Positions 18,474 through 27,232 are shown, counted from the first letter of the stretch. The stretch: DNA of 64,000 nucleotides from Shewanella sp. UCD-KL12 (GCF_001957125.1 NZ_MPHJ01000015.1:21201-85200); one strand, 5' to 3'. The notes: generated from the letters alone by a model not told the origin. Made by a program: numbers and translations.

Positions 18474-19334
18474 ATGAAATACTTTATCTCAATTGCGCTA
18501 CTGCTCTCTTACTTGATGAGCAATAGCAGCTTTAGTCAAGACACGTTCCCGGTCTTAACAGGTCCATATATGGGACAGAAACCACCAGGGCGAATAGCAG
18601 AGCCGTTCGCGCCAGGTACTATTTCCAAAGAGGGGTGGGAAATTGAAGGTGTGTTTGCACCGGGAATGAGAGAGTTCTATTACACAACAAGAGGTGCTGA
18701 CAGCAAAAAAATTATCGTTATTGGCTTCCGTGAACACAATAACGTGTGGACCAAGTACCTTGAGTTCCCTCGGCAAGGTGAAATAACATTTTCCCCAGAC
18801 GGCCAACGTATGCATATGGCTGATGGCTATAAAGATCGCTTAGACGATGGTTGGTCAGAGCGCCAAACCCTTGGACCTATGTTTGATAGAGAGGATTGGG
18901 GCATTATGCGCCTATCTGCTTCTGAAAAAGAGACCTATGTATTCGACGATTATAAAAGTAGCGATGTTCTTCGAATCTCAAGGTTCGAGAACGGTAAGCG
19001 AACTCAGCCACAAAAGATGAGCGCCAACTTCAATACAGGTAAATGGACCGCCCATCCTTTCATTGCACCTGATGAAAGTTATCTCATCTGGGACAGTGAG
19101 CGACCTGAAGGATTTGGTAACTCAGATCTCTATATCAGCTTTCGCCAAACAGACGGTAGTTGGGGCCCTGCGATCAACATGGGTGAAGATATCAATTCTG
19201 ACAAATGGGACGCCTACGCGAGTGTGACACCTGACGGTAAGTTCATCCTTTTTAACAGAGGCATTGATGATGACGGCAATGTTGATATCTATTGGGCTGA
19301 TGCAAAGATCATTGAAGATTTAAGGACAAAGTAA
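18474..19334 (+). CDS. Exported PD40/TolB-like beta-propeller protein
   Basis: This is a 286-residue protein with a signal peptide ending near SNSSFSQ. Several WD40-like (PD40) blades follow, marked by ITFSPDGQRMHM, PFIAPDESYLIWDSER and ASVTPDGKFILFNRG. Such proteins are structural propellers in the periplasm or outside the cell. Nothing shows a catalytic role. It starts after a GGAG site, 173 nt downstream of gntR. No terminator was recognised between the two genes, but a link to gluconate use is unlikely. Confidence 0.75.
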   Translation: MKYFISIALLLSYLMSNSSFSQDTFPVLTGPYMGQKPPGRIAEPFAPGTISKEGWEIEGVFAPGMREFYYTTRGADSKKIIVIGFREHNNVWTKYLEFPRQGEITFSPDGQRMHMADGYKDRLDDGWSERQTLGPMFDREDWGIMRLSASEKETYVFDDYKSSDVLRISRFENGKRTQPQKMSANFNTGKWTAHPFIAPDESYLIWDSERPEGFGNSDLYISFRQTDGSWGPAINMGEDINSDKWDAYASVTPDGKFILFNRGIDDDGNVDIYWADAKIIEDLRTK

Positions 19335-19551
19335 GTCGTTAACTCCACTCCACATAGGTTAACGGTCTAACGACGACAATGGGGCGTCCATGCCCCGCTA
19401 AGTCTGATTCGACAAATGCATCCATACAAAAGAGCCAGTGTGCTATTCCCCTGTCGATTCTTCGGCAGTGTCCATGCAGCTAAACTCTCAGCCACATCTA
19501 GCGTTTGGGGTGTGCTATTGAAAGCTGTGCCTTCATATTTATGAAGGCTAG

Positions 19552-20082
19552 TTATAAGGCCGTTTTAGCATAAATCGCTGTATTACTTAGCTCACCAGAT
19601 GGAAGCCTACGGTCATTGCGTAACATACCTTCAAACTGATACCCACAACGCTCTGCCACAGCTCGACTTTTGAGGTTTTCTTCTGCCGCTTTGATCTCTA
19701 ACCGATTCGCTTTCAGCTTAAGAAATGCGTAATTCTCAAGGGCTTTAACTGCTTCTACGATGAAGCCAGAGCCAACAAATGAGCTACGAAGCCAGTAGCC
19801 AATCTCAAAAAACGGAATAGATTTATCTCGGATAATCAGCCCTATGGCACCAATTAAACGATCAGAGTGCTTTTCGACGATTGAGTAGCGTAATTCACCT
19901 TCGAAATTCTTAAAGTTGCTCATCGCCTGCTTTGTATTTTCAATAGACTCCGCTTCAGTCAGTGCATAAGGAACCCAAGGAAGATAAACACTCAGCTCAC
20001 TCTTGCTTTCTCTTATTGCTTCAAGCATTAAAGGCTGCAAATCCATTGAAGGAGGCATCAGTTTCAGTCTTTCTGTTTGCAT
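19552..20082 (-). CDS. GNAT family N-acetyltransferase (RimJ/RimL-like)
   Basis: This 176-residue acetyltransferase starts with the RimL-type signature ERLKLMPPSMDLQPLMLEAI. It has the acetyl-CoA region IGYWLRSSFVGSGFIVEAVKALENYAF and the motif B segment EIKAAEENLKSRAVAERCGYQFEG. RimJ/RimL relatives acetylate ribosomal-protein N termini or small amines. The substrate is unknown here. The start is placed at the ATG at 20082 directly behind an in-frame TTG. It runs in the same direction as the YdeI-like gene upstream, 129 nt away. Confidence 0.85.
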   Translation of the reverse strand: MQTERLKLMPPSMDLQPLMLEAIRESKSELSVYLPWVPYALTEAESIENTKQAMSNFKNFEGELRYSIVEKHSDRLIGAIGLIIRDKSIPFFEIGYWLRSSFVGSGFIVEAVKALENYAFLKLKANRLEIKAAEENLKSRAVAERCGYQFEGMLRNDRRLPSGELSNTAIYAKTAL

Positions 20083-20211
20083 CAATCTTATTGTCCAATC
20101 TATAGCTTATTGCGCTGAGTTATTTGCCACGAAATGGCTAACAAAAACTAGTGGAACGTTTGCTAGCCCACTAGCTTACATACGTTTGACTCATTTGTGT
20201 GCAAATGGCAT

Positions 20212-20787
20212 TTATGTAGGTTTTTCCTCATGATTAAGCATTGTCATGTACTTTGTAAATCGCCTTTGTCGGGTTTCAGGCTTCTTTGCACTTGTTAATC
20301 CATAAGCGATGACATAACGGCTCGACTTATTCAGTGTTTCAAAGAACTGTTTAGCTCTCGGTTGATTGTCCAGTGCAGCTAAGAAGTCTGCAGGCACCTC
20401 CATTTCACTTACCACATAGGCGTTTTCCCAACGACCATCAGCTTTAGCGGCACGCACATGTAAAAGGCCCGGCTCCTCCATCCGACCATCACTTATCAAA
20501 CGTTCAATATGCTCTGTGTTCCTTTTGGACCAATTGCTCCGTGCTCTTCTGGGAGTGATACGTTGAAAGTAAGCATGTTCGTCAATTGACTTTTTTACAC
20601 CATCAATCCACCCCCAACATAAAACCTCTATCACCAGATCATTCCAAGTAATACTTCGAACCCCAGTGTTTTTCTTAAATATTTTTACCCACAGTTCACG
20701 CTCAGTCGCATGATTGAGCTTAAGCCACTCACTAAGTTCGTTTGGCGTTGCAAATGTCATAACTTTCAATGGATCTGGCTCAGGCAT
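20212..20787 (-). CDS. YdeI/OmpD-associated family protein
   Basis: This is a 191-residue cytoplasmic protein with the family signature WLKLNHATERELWVKIFKK and LCWGWIDGVKKSIDEHAYFQR. Next comes RITPRRARSNWSKRNTEHIERL, and a C-terminal YdeI-type helix region ends in ETRQRRFTKYM. The biochemical function of this family is not established, although some members have been linked to stress and antimicrobial-peptide resistance. The length is normal and the frame is intact. Confidence 0.8.
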   Translation of the reverse strand: MPEPDPLKVMTFATPNELSEWLKLNHATERELWVKIFKKNTGVRSITWNDLVIEVLCWGWIDGVKKSIDEHAYFQRITPRRARSNWSKRNTEHIERLISDGRMEEPGLLHVRAAKADGRWENAYVVSEMEVPADFLAALDNQPRAKQFFETLNKSSRYVIAYGLTSAKKPETRQRRFTKYMTMLNHEEKPT

Positions 20788-20906
20788 ATAGTGAAACCCT
20801 CTTTGGCCTAACGCTCTGATAAGAATATGTGCGGTCAGTGTAAACTTTATTTAAGCAGTATACATTTCCTAATTCCACGGCTCGCTTTTAGACCCTTTGC
20901 ACTTAA

Positions 20907-21152
20907 CTACGCCTGTCCAGAAATGAGCTAAATGCCTACAGACCGCTTCTAAAAAAGAAACTCAAATCGAAGAGGCATACATTCCGCTGTGAGCACACTT
21001 GTGGCCTTCCGTGATTTGAATGTCATGACAAAGCCCGCTGGGATACTCTACATGAAATCAAAAGCCACGGCGTGCCGCAGAACCTTATCAAAGTAAGAAG
21101 AAAATCTCTCGCTGGGCTTGCGTTTGATAATAATACTGTATTGGTGACTTGA
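20907..21152 (+). pseudogene. Possible decayed gene fragment with one in-frame stop
   Basis: A single frame stays open on both sides of one TGA (21012-21014) for about 80 codons. It would give KSKRHTFRCEHTCGLP before the stop and FECHDKARWDTLHEIKSHG and NLIKVRRKSLAGLAFDNNTV after it. The composition looks protein-like and contains Cys/His pairs, but no start codon, ribosome-binding site or recognised family was found. The rest of the 645-nt gap (20788-21432) shows no gene. This could be chance. Confidence 0.28.
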
Positions 21153-21432
21153 AAACGGCTAGGTATCAAACTAGCCAAATGCCCCTATTCAAAGAATATT
21201 TAATTAACTTGTTATCCGACAATAAGGTATTTACGGTGACTAACAAAACACAAAGAAGATTAGCTAAACTCAAGCACCACTCTTTCGCTTTCTAGCAATC
21301 TATGTTCACAGCTCAAGTCAATTTATAAGACGTATTAGGGGAATAGAGATGTCATCAAAAACGAGTATCATCTAGAATACCGTATCTGAAAGATCTTCCA
21401 GTTAAAAAATACCATTAAGTGAGATTAAAACC

Positions 21433-21837
21433 ATGAGTAAAGAGGTACGCGTTGGGGTTGGAGTCATTATTTTTAGGAATAATCGCATCTTATTGGGTGA
21501 GCGTATCGGCGCACATGGCGCCCATACTTGGGCAACCCCAGGAGGTCACCTTGAGCTGGGCGAGAGTATCGAAGAGTGTGCGATACGTGAAACTTTAGAG
21601 GAAACAGGGCTAGTTGTTAGTAGGATCAAAAAGCTTGGATTCACTAATGACATTTTTGCCGCAGAAGACAAGCACTATATCACCCTGTTTGTCATTGCCA
21701 ACTGCGAAGATGGGGAAGCTGAAATCAGAGAGCCTAATAAGTGTCTGCAGTGGCAATGGTGTGCATTGGACGACCTGCCTGAGCCACTATTTCTCCCACT
21801 CACTAACCTACTGCAAGAAAACCCAGAGTTGAAATAG
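21433..21837 (+). CDS. Nudix hydrolase (NUDT15-like)
   Basis: This is a 134-residue Nudix pyrophosphatase with a complete Nudix box, GGHLELGESIEECAIRETLEETGL, quoted here by its key parts G-x5-E and RETLEETG. These provide the Mg2+-binding glutamates. The residues before it (HTWATPGGHLE) resemble the MutT/NUDT15 group, which sanitises oxidised or modified nucleotides. The substrate is not known. It starts at an ATG with weak upstream purines and converges on the DHFR-like gene 30 nt away. Confidence 0.87.
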   Translation: MSKEVRVGVGVIIFRNNRILLGERIGAHGAHTWATPGGHLELGESIEECAIRETLEETGLVVSRIKKLGFTNDIFAAEDKHYITLFVIANCEDGEAEIREPNKCLQWQWCALDDLPEPLFLPLTNLLQENPELK

Positions 21838-21867
21838 TTAGTTGAAATACTTAGCTGAAAAACTGTG

Positions 21868-22431
21868 CTATAGGTAACTCACCCTATACTTTTCCTGTAC
21901 AAAATCATTAGGGTAAGCAGTAACTTGTGCTTGCTCTAGTTTGATATCTTTAAAGGTTTTGCCGAACAGTGCAATCCCCTCCCCCAATAACACTGGCGCA
22001 CGTGTAATGGTCATCTCATCGATGAGTTTGAGATTGATAAATGATTGAATCGTTGCGCCACCATCTATATAAGCATGTCGATGACCTTCTTGTTCAAGGC
22101 TTGATATAAGAGCTTTTAACTCACCAGAGTAGAGCTCTACTTTATCTTTTACATTATCAGGAGCATAATTCAACGTCTTGCTCAGTACGATAATCCGTGT
22201 ATCACCGTAAGGCCATTGCTCTGCAGTTAAGTTCATGCTCGAAATCATCTCCATGCATTTGCGCCCCATGATCATACAATCGACTGCTCCCATATACTCA
22301 GTCATGCCCATATCAGCATGCTCGCCCATATCAGCTTCTGAGTTTCCTGCAGTATGTAACCAATCAACATTGCCATCATTTTTAGCAATAAAACCATCAA
22401 CACTGGTTGCAATAAACACTGAACATTTCAT
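21868..22431 (-). CDS. RibD C-terminal/dihydrofolate-reductase-like protein
   Basis: This is a 187-residue NADPH-dependent reductase-fold protein of the YyaP/YwjB type. Landmarks are the opening SVFIATSVDGFIAKNDGNVDWL, the motif MIMGRKCMEMI, IIVLSKTLNY and AYIDGGATIQSFI. The fold matches the RibD reductase and DHFR domains, but the substrates of this subfamily are unknown. It is divergent from a TetR regulator, with a 37-bp palindrome at 22520-22556 between them, so it is the likely regulatory target. Confidence 0.85.
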   Translation of the reverse strand: MKCSVFIATSVDGFIAKNDGNVDWLHTAGNSEADMGEHADMGMTEYMGAVDCMIMGRKCMEMISSMNLTAEQWPYGDTRIIVLSKTLNYAPDNVKDKVELYSGELKALISSLEQEGHRHAYIDGGATIQSFINLKLIDEMTITRAPVLLGEGIALFGKTFKDIKLEQAQVTAYPNDFVQEKYRVSYL

Positions 22432-22499
22432 TTTTCGACTCTCTTTTACACGCTGTATCTAGCAAATTTCGGTTCTTTATAATTCATATCAGCCAGCCC

Positions 22500-22528
22500 T
22501 TGGCATTGGGCTATATATCAATTACAAT
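22500..22528 (+). promoter_or_regulatory. Promoter of the tetR-type gene overlapping its operator
   Basis: TTGGCA (22500-22505) and TACAAT (22523-22528) are separated by 17 bp. The -10 element lies inside the left arm of the palindrome, so a bound repressor would block RNA polymerase. Confidence 0.65.
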
Positions 22529-22556
22529 TATTCTACACTGTAGAATAATTGTAATT
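22520..22556. promoter_or_regulatory. 37-bp perfect palindromic operator for the TetR-type regulator
   Basis: The left arm AATTACAATTATTCTACA (22520-22537), one central C and its exact reverse complement (22539-22556) form a perfect inverted repeat. It sits between the divergent DHFR-like and TetR-type genes and ends 16 nt before the regulator's start codon. The core TTCTACACTGTAGAA is a typical TetR-family operator shape. Confidence 0.9.
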
Positions 22557-22572
22557 TTAACGAGGGAGAAAG

Positions 22573-23142
22573 ATGATTGTCAAGCCCAAAAAGCGAGGAC
22601 GTCCGGTAGGGTCAAGTAGCCAACTTACCGCATTATCAATAATAGATAAGGCAAAGACATTGATGCAACATGAAGGAAAAGTCCCCAGTATTCGAAAGCT
22701 TGCATCAAGCTTAGATATTAATGCTATGGCCATTTATCATTATTTTGACAATAAAAACGCCCTGCTAGAAGCAATAACCGTTTCTTTAATTTCGGACATC
22801 TATCAACCAGTGACGGTGAATGAATGGAAGAGCGAACTGACTAAGCTATCTACCAGTTACCTGACATTACTCAATAACTACCCGGGCTTACTTGAAACGC
22901 TGCTTTCTATGGATGCATTAGGCCCTTCTCAAGTATTTAGCGCACGTTTCGATGACGTCATTAAACCACTCAATCTAGACCAAGAGGCAAGTATTAATGC
23001 ACTAAGCTTGCTGGTTGATTACCTGCATGGATATGCTTTAGCGTTGAACAATAACCAGACTCAAATTGAGCTCAATATTGATATGATAAAAGGACCGTTA
23101 GATCTGTACTGTATTGCATTAGAAAATATTAAACATGAATAA
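22573..23142 (+). CDS. TetR/AcrR family transcriptional regulator
   Basis: This 189-residue regulator has an N-terminal basic AT-hook-like stretch (KPKKRGRPVGSSS). A TetR helix-turn-helix follows at about residues 30-65 (SIRKLASSLDINAMAIYHYF, DNKNALLEAI), then an all-helical ligand domain of no recognised class. A GAGGGAGAAAG ribosome-binding site precedes the ATG. It probably represses itself and the divergent DHFR-like gene through the 37-bp palindrome. The inducer is unknown. Confidence 0.88.
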   Translation: MIVKPKKRGRPVGSSSQLTALSIIDKAKTLMQHEGKVPSIRKLASSLDINAMAIYHYFDNKNALLEAITVSLISDIYQPVTVNEWKSELTKLSTSYLTLLNNYPGLLETLLSMDALGPSQVFSARFDDVIKPLNLDQEASINALSLLVDYLHGYALALNNNQTQIELNIDMIKGPLDLYCIALENIKHE

Positions 23143-24036
23143 ATTCATCTAATAAATACCGTTAAATTGGAAATAACATCCAGAATCAGATTACTGTTCA
23201 GAATCAGATGAATACTCAAAACGACAATCAACTACAACCCCTTAAGCCCTTAAGCCCTTAAGCCCTCGCGGTTAGCCACTTGTAGTAATTCAGTGGATGA
23301 GTAATGTGGTGAGATGGAAACAAATTTATTCCTATATTACAGCTCCCTCTCTTACGAATATTTGGGTTCACAACCTATCATCTAGAGGAAAATGGTTAAC
23401 CGTTCCCCAGTGGTTCAATTGGGGAGCAGAGTTGCCAATCAAGTATTCGCTTCAACATAAGACGTTATTTTACTCACACTGAGAGATGCCAGGTATCGCC
23501 TAAAGAAACAGCCTCACAATGATTAAGCTTCTTCAGAGTTTGGCTATATAGGGTAAAGGGGGAACAATGCACAGCTGCAGCTTCAATGTCAGATTTATAG
23601 TATCTGCAGCACAAAGCATAGAAAAAGTGGTTAACGTCAGAGATAAACTGAGTGTATCTCTCATAAGAACACCTTGTACCACACCTTATTAATGTCACCT
23701 TTTACACTGATTTAGCGCCAATAAGCCCTTTACAATGACAGGGAAAAGTCCAGCAACGCTCACCTAAATGCGCTTTAGGGCTCATTTAGATGCAATTGAC
23801 AACCCCAAATCCATGTCCTTTAATTACTTTGATACTCGCAGAAAATCTGGATGGACCTCTGATTTTCAACCTTATTTTTATGGCTAAACGTTCTGTTGTT
23901 TTACGCGTTTTATAACTTGACGTATTAATTACCACTTCCGTTTTATGACTTTGCTTATTAAAAAGCAGCATGGCTTTTGCAATCTCCTAGTTGCAATGGC
24001 ACTCACAGTATATGGATGCATAGAGGAGTTTGAATC
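23143..24036. other. 894-nt gap with short repeats, no supported gene
   Basis: The gap contains two direct copies of CAGAATCAGAT (23181-23191 and 23199-23209) and three tandem copies of CTTAAGCC (23241-23264). The open frames (23297-23482 on +, 23474-23698 and 23786-23971 on -) are short, lack convincing ribosome-binding sites and match nothing I recognise. The region looks like decayed accessory DNA between the TetR and Usp genes. Confidence 0.5.
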
Positions 24037-24879
24037 ATGAAAAAGCACATTTTGGTGATAACAAATATCAAAAGTGATGATTTACTTCCTCTAGAAAAAG
24101 CGCGAGATATTATTCACCCCTTCGATGCTTCAGTGGAGGTCGTTAAGTTTCTTCACAGCAACGACACATTAGAGACCTCACTCGAGCAACTTGAAAAGTC
24201 ACTCAAAGCTACGGTGAATGAGGTTTTTGATGATGCTTCAGAGATATCTAGCCAAGTCATTTATAGTGATGACATTGCCGACTGGGTCGTCACCCGCTGC
24301 CAGCAAACAGCAGTCGACCTTGTGATCAAAACTGGACATCGTAGTGAGTCATTGTTTCATACCCCATGCGACTGGCAGTTAATTCGACACCTACCTTGCC
24401 CAATACTTATCGCTTCTCATGTGAAGTGGAAAAGTAAAGCTAATATCTTGCTCACTGTTGATTTATCTGGAAACAAAACTATGCATCAAAAGCTTAATAA
24501 CCTGACGCTAAATTGGGGAGAAACTTGGTCTAAAGTCACCCATACTGAGCTACATGCCATGTACAGTATCCCTATTGCTAACACATTATTAGAGCTTGAT
24601 ATTGTCGACAAACACACTGTTAAACAAAACAATGCTGCCCAAGCTCAACAAAAAATGAACAGCTTATTAGAACAGTGTAAGCTGGAGTCAGTGACGAGCC
24701 ATATTACAGCGGGCCCCCCAGCTCGGACCATTCCGCATGTTGCCAATGAACTGCACTCTGATTTAGTGGTAATGGGAACTATTGGCCGTGAAGGCATGAG
24801 CGGATTGTTGTGGGGAAATACTGCAGAAAAAGTCCTACATCATTTACGAACTGATTGTTTGATTATCGGCGCAGCTTAA
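24037..24879 (+). CDS. Tandem universal stress protein (UspE-like)
   Basis: The 280-residue protein contains two Usp domains (about 1-135 and 140-280). The second domain has a complete nucleotide-binding signature, VVMGTIGREGMSGLLWGNTA, fitting G-2x-G-9x-G(S/T). The first has a degenerate version (VIKTGHRSESLFHTPCDW). Proteins of this type act as cytoplasmic stress-survival factors. A GAGGAG site precedes the ATG. Its stop codon is 13 nt from that of gntK on the opposite strand, and no terminator separates them. Confidence 0.88.
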   Translation: MKKHILVITNIKSDDLLPLEKARDIIHPFDASVEVVKFLHSNDTLETSLEQLEKSLKATVNEVFDDASEISSQVIYSDDIADWVVTRCQQTAVDLVIKTGHRSESLFHTPCDWQLIRHLPCPILIASHVKWKSKANILLTVDLSGNKTMHQKLNNLTLNWGETWSKVTHTELHAMYSIPIANTLLELDIVDKHTVKQNNAAQAQQKMNSLLEQCKLESVTSHITAGPPARTIPHVANELHSDLVVMGTIGREGMSGLLWGNTAEKVLHHLRTDCLIIGAA

Positions 24880-24892
24880 ATAAGTACTTAAG

Positions 24893-25411
24893 CTAAAGTG
24901 AAAGTCTTGCAGTATGCAATGCTGCCATAGCACGGCTAATAACTTGCTCTTGAGACCCCTCTATATCCACGACCATCACTTTAGATTCGGCTCGTGGATC
25001 TTCTAAGGTATTAAACTGGCTAGTCACCATGTTCTCTTTCATAAAGTGGCCCTTTCGCTGACGCATCCTGGCCATAATCAGTGCTTTATCACCTTCAAGG
25101 TGAACAAAGTAAACATTTTGATTGCCATCACGAATGAGATCTCGGTAACTACGCTTCAATGCTGAACAGACTATGACTCCGACTTCCCCTTTAGTTTCAA
25201 TGCTGTACGCTGCATCTCTAATTCTTTCTAGCCAAGGGGCTCTGTCAAGATCATCTAGCGGCTCTCCTTTCGCCATTTTAATGATATTTGCCTTAGGATG
25301 TAGATCGTCACCATCGATAAACTTAACATTAAGTCTTTGCGCAATTTCGCTCGCTACAGTGGTTTTTCCGCAACCACAAACGCCCATAACAATAATACTT
25401 TTACCAAGCAT
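24893..25411 (-). CDS. gntK: Gluconokinase
   Basis: GntK phosphorylates gluconate to 6-phosphogluconate, feeding the Entner-Doudoroff and pentose phosphate routes. The 172-residue protein has the P-loop GVCGCGKTT, FIDGDDLHPKANI and VCSALKRSYRDLIR. The GHFMKENMVTSQFNTLEDP segment is typical of the thermoresistant gluconokinase family. The ATG at 25411 follows GAGGAA. A start 10 codons upstream is rejected. It is divergent from gntT, and two abutting GntR boxes lie in the shared upstream region. Confidence 0.95.
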   Translation of the reverse strand: MLGKSIIVMGVCGCGKTTVASEIAQRLNVKFIDGDDLHPKANIIKMAKGEPLDDLDRAPWLERIRDAAYSIETKGEVGVIVCSALKRSYRDLIRDGNQNVYFVHLEGDKALIMARMRQRKGHFMKENMVTSQFNTLEDPRAESKVMVVDIEGSQEQVISRAMAALHTARLSL

Positions 25412-25487
25412 ATAATTTCCTCGACCTATAAAGTGATGCAAGTCACACTTTCATATTCAGCTTAAAAATAGTACTTTATACAAAAAG

Positions 25488-25515
25488 TGTTACGGGTAAC
25501 ATGTTACCCGTAACC
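25488..25515. promoter_or_regulatory. Twin GntR operator between gntK and gntT
   Basis: Two abutting boxes are present: TGTTACGGGTAACA (25488-25501) and TGTTACCCGTAACC (25502-25515). Together they make a 26-bp perfect palindrome (25489-25514). They share the core TGTTAC-NN-GTAACA with the box in front of gntR, so GntR should repress gntK and gntT together. Confidence 0.88.
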
Positions 25516-25574
25516 AAAAGATTTGTGAACTAAAACACGAACAAACTTACCCTTTACATGAGATAGGTATCATT

Positions 25575-26951
25575 ATGAACCTGATGGCTCAAACAGCAGA
25601 TCCAACATTTCTACTCACTGTCGCGGTACTTGCTATCGTTGCATTACTCATCTTAATCATTAAGTTAAAGATCCATGCTTTTGTTTCTCTTACTTTAGTG
25701 AGTTTTGCTACAGCCATTGTGACCGGAGTTTCATCACAAGATGTTGTCCCTACTATGATGAACGGCTTTGGTGGCACATTAGCCTCTGTAGCCTTACTCG
25801 TTGGCCTTGGCGCTATGATAGGCAAGATATTAGAGGTCACTGGCGGGGCAAAAGTACTCGCTGATAACCTCATTGGTCGTTTCGGTGAGAAGCGTGCTCC
25901 ACTGGCTTTAGGTATTGCATCGTTAATGTTTGGCTTCCCTATCTTCTTCGATGCAGGCCTTATTGTGATGATGCCCATTATATTTAGTGTCGCAGCTCGC
26001 TTTGGCGGCTCCCCGCTGAAATATGCCCTGCCATCTGCAGGAGCATTTGCTGTAATGCATGGGTTTGTGCCACCTCACCCCGGCCCCGTCGCCGCGGCTG
26101 ACTTATTAGGCGCCAATATTGGCTTGTTACTGTTTGTTGGTATCTTAGTCGCAATACCGACTTGGTATATCGGTTCATACCTTTTCGGGCAATACGCAGG
26201 TAAAAAGTTCGACATTCCCCTCTCTAAAGCCTTCTTCAATACTGACACCATTATCGATGAATCAAGGTTACCTAAATTCTCTACTGTCATAAGTATTTTG
26301 CTACTCCCTTTAGTACTCATATTTATGGATACGGGCCTAAATACCCTTGCCGTAGCAGGCTTACTCGATAGTTCATCGCCAGTTGTCGAGTTTCTAAGAA
26401 TGCTGGGCAAGACGCCCATCGCTTTAATGAGCACCTTATTGGTTTGTCTTGTCATATTCGCCAAAGACTTTGGAATGGCAAAACTAGAGAAGCTTTGCGG
26501 TGACTCATTAGCCCCTATCTGTGCGGTGATTCTAGTCACAGGTGCTGGCGGCATGTTTGGCGGTGTTCTCCGCGCTAGCGGTATTGGTGATGCACTCGCT
26601 GGAGTATTGTCAGATACGGGTATGCCAGTCATTTTGGCGGCTTTCGTTATAGCAACTTGCCTGCGCGTAGCTCAAGGTTCAGCCACCGTGGCGCTAACAA
26701 CCACAGCGGCCTTGATAGCCCCAGTCGTTGCAGCGACTACTGGTCTATCAGAGCTTGATCTGTGCTTCATCGTCATTGCTATCGCGGGTGGAGCGACAGT
26801 ACTATCGCATTTCAATGATTCAGGATTTTGGTTGGTCTCACGCTTGTTGGAAATGGATGAGAAAACCACGCTTAAAACCTGGACGGTTATGGAAACCCTA
26901 TTAGGCTCGATTGCATTTATCATAGTCGCATTACTAAGCATGCTGCTTTAA
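25575..26951 (+). CDS. gntT: Gluconate:H+ symporter, GntP family
   Basis: This is an inner-membrane gluconate permease of 458 residues, with about twelve or more hydrophobic segments. It has the family motifs FGFPIFFDAGLIVMMPI, MHGFVPPHPGPVAAADLLGA, VTGAGGMFGGVLRASGIGDAL and RVAQGSATVALTTTAALIAP. The position opposite gntK and behind twin GntR boxes fixes the substrate as gluconate with fair certainty. GntT, GntU and GntP paralogues cannot be told apart by eye, so the exact symbol is provisional. Confidence 0.93.
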   Translation: MNLMAQTADPTFLLTVAVLAIVALLILIIKLKIHAFVSLTLVSFATAIVTGVSSQDVVPTMMNGFGGTLASVALLVGLGAMIGKILEVTGGAKVLADNLIGRFGEKRAPLALGIASLMFGFPIFFDAGLIVMMPIIFSVAARFGGSPLKYALPSAGAFAVMHGFVPPHPGPVAAADLLGANIGLLLFVGILVAIPTWYIGSYLFGQYAGKKFDIPLSKAFFNTDTIIDESRLPKFSTVISILLLPLVLIFMDTGLNTLAVAGLLDSSSPVVEFLRMLGKTPIALMSTLLVCLVIFAKDFGMAKLEKLCGDSLAPICAVILVTGAGGMFGGVLRASGIGDALAGVLSDTGMPVILAAFVIATCLRVAQGSATVALTTTAALIAPVVAATTGLSELDLCFIVIAIAGGATVLSHFNDSGFWLVSRLLEMDEKTTLKTWTVMETLLGSIAFIIVALLSMLL

Positions 26952-26954
26952 TTA

Positions 26955-27003
26955 TTTGATTCAGAATCAATGAAAAGATTTAGACAAGGAGGTCTGAATC
27001 AAA
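26955..27003. repeat. Inverted repeat after gntT
   Basis: TTTGATTCAGA (26955-26965) and TCTGAATCAAA (26993-27003) are 11-bp perfect arms around a 27-nt loop, starting four bases after the gntT stop codon. It may act as a weak terminator or mRNA 3'-end stabiliser, but it has no T run. Confidence 0.6.
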
Positions 27004-27014
27004 ATCTCTGTTAA

Positions 27015-27090
27015 ATGAAAAATATTATTCTGCTTGTGTTATAGATGGCCGGTGGCGTGTTACTACACGGCTGTGAACCAGTACTGGCTC
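27015..27090 (+). pseudogene. Decayed duplicate of the 5' end of nagD
   Basis: ATGAAAAATATTATT at 27015 matches the nagD start at 27233 exactly. It is followed after small insertions by TGTG..ATAGATGG and GGCGTGTTACTACAC, which match TGTGATATCGATGG and GGCGTGTTACTGCAC of nagD. The copy has an in-frame TAG after nine codons and loses similarity near 27090, so it cannot encode a product. Confidence 0.7.
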
Positions 27091-27232
27091 CTCTCTTTCT
27101 CCACATATTGTCGACTAACTCCCTCCTAACTAAGTAAATATCAGAGAAAAATCATTGTAATCACGGTCAGATTGGCTTTATATGGTTCACTTGACGTTAG
27201 CAATAAATTCTTTTGTATACCGAGATTGATAA

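Noticed and set aside
23297-23971. Three short open frames in the gap before the Usp gene
   Set aside because: They have no ribosome-binding site, no recognisable family and overlap on opposite strands; chance frames or heavily decayed DNA are more likely.
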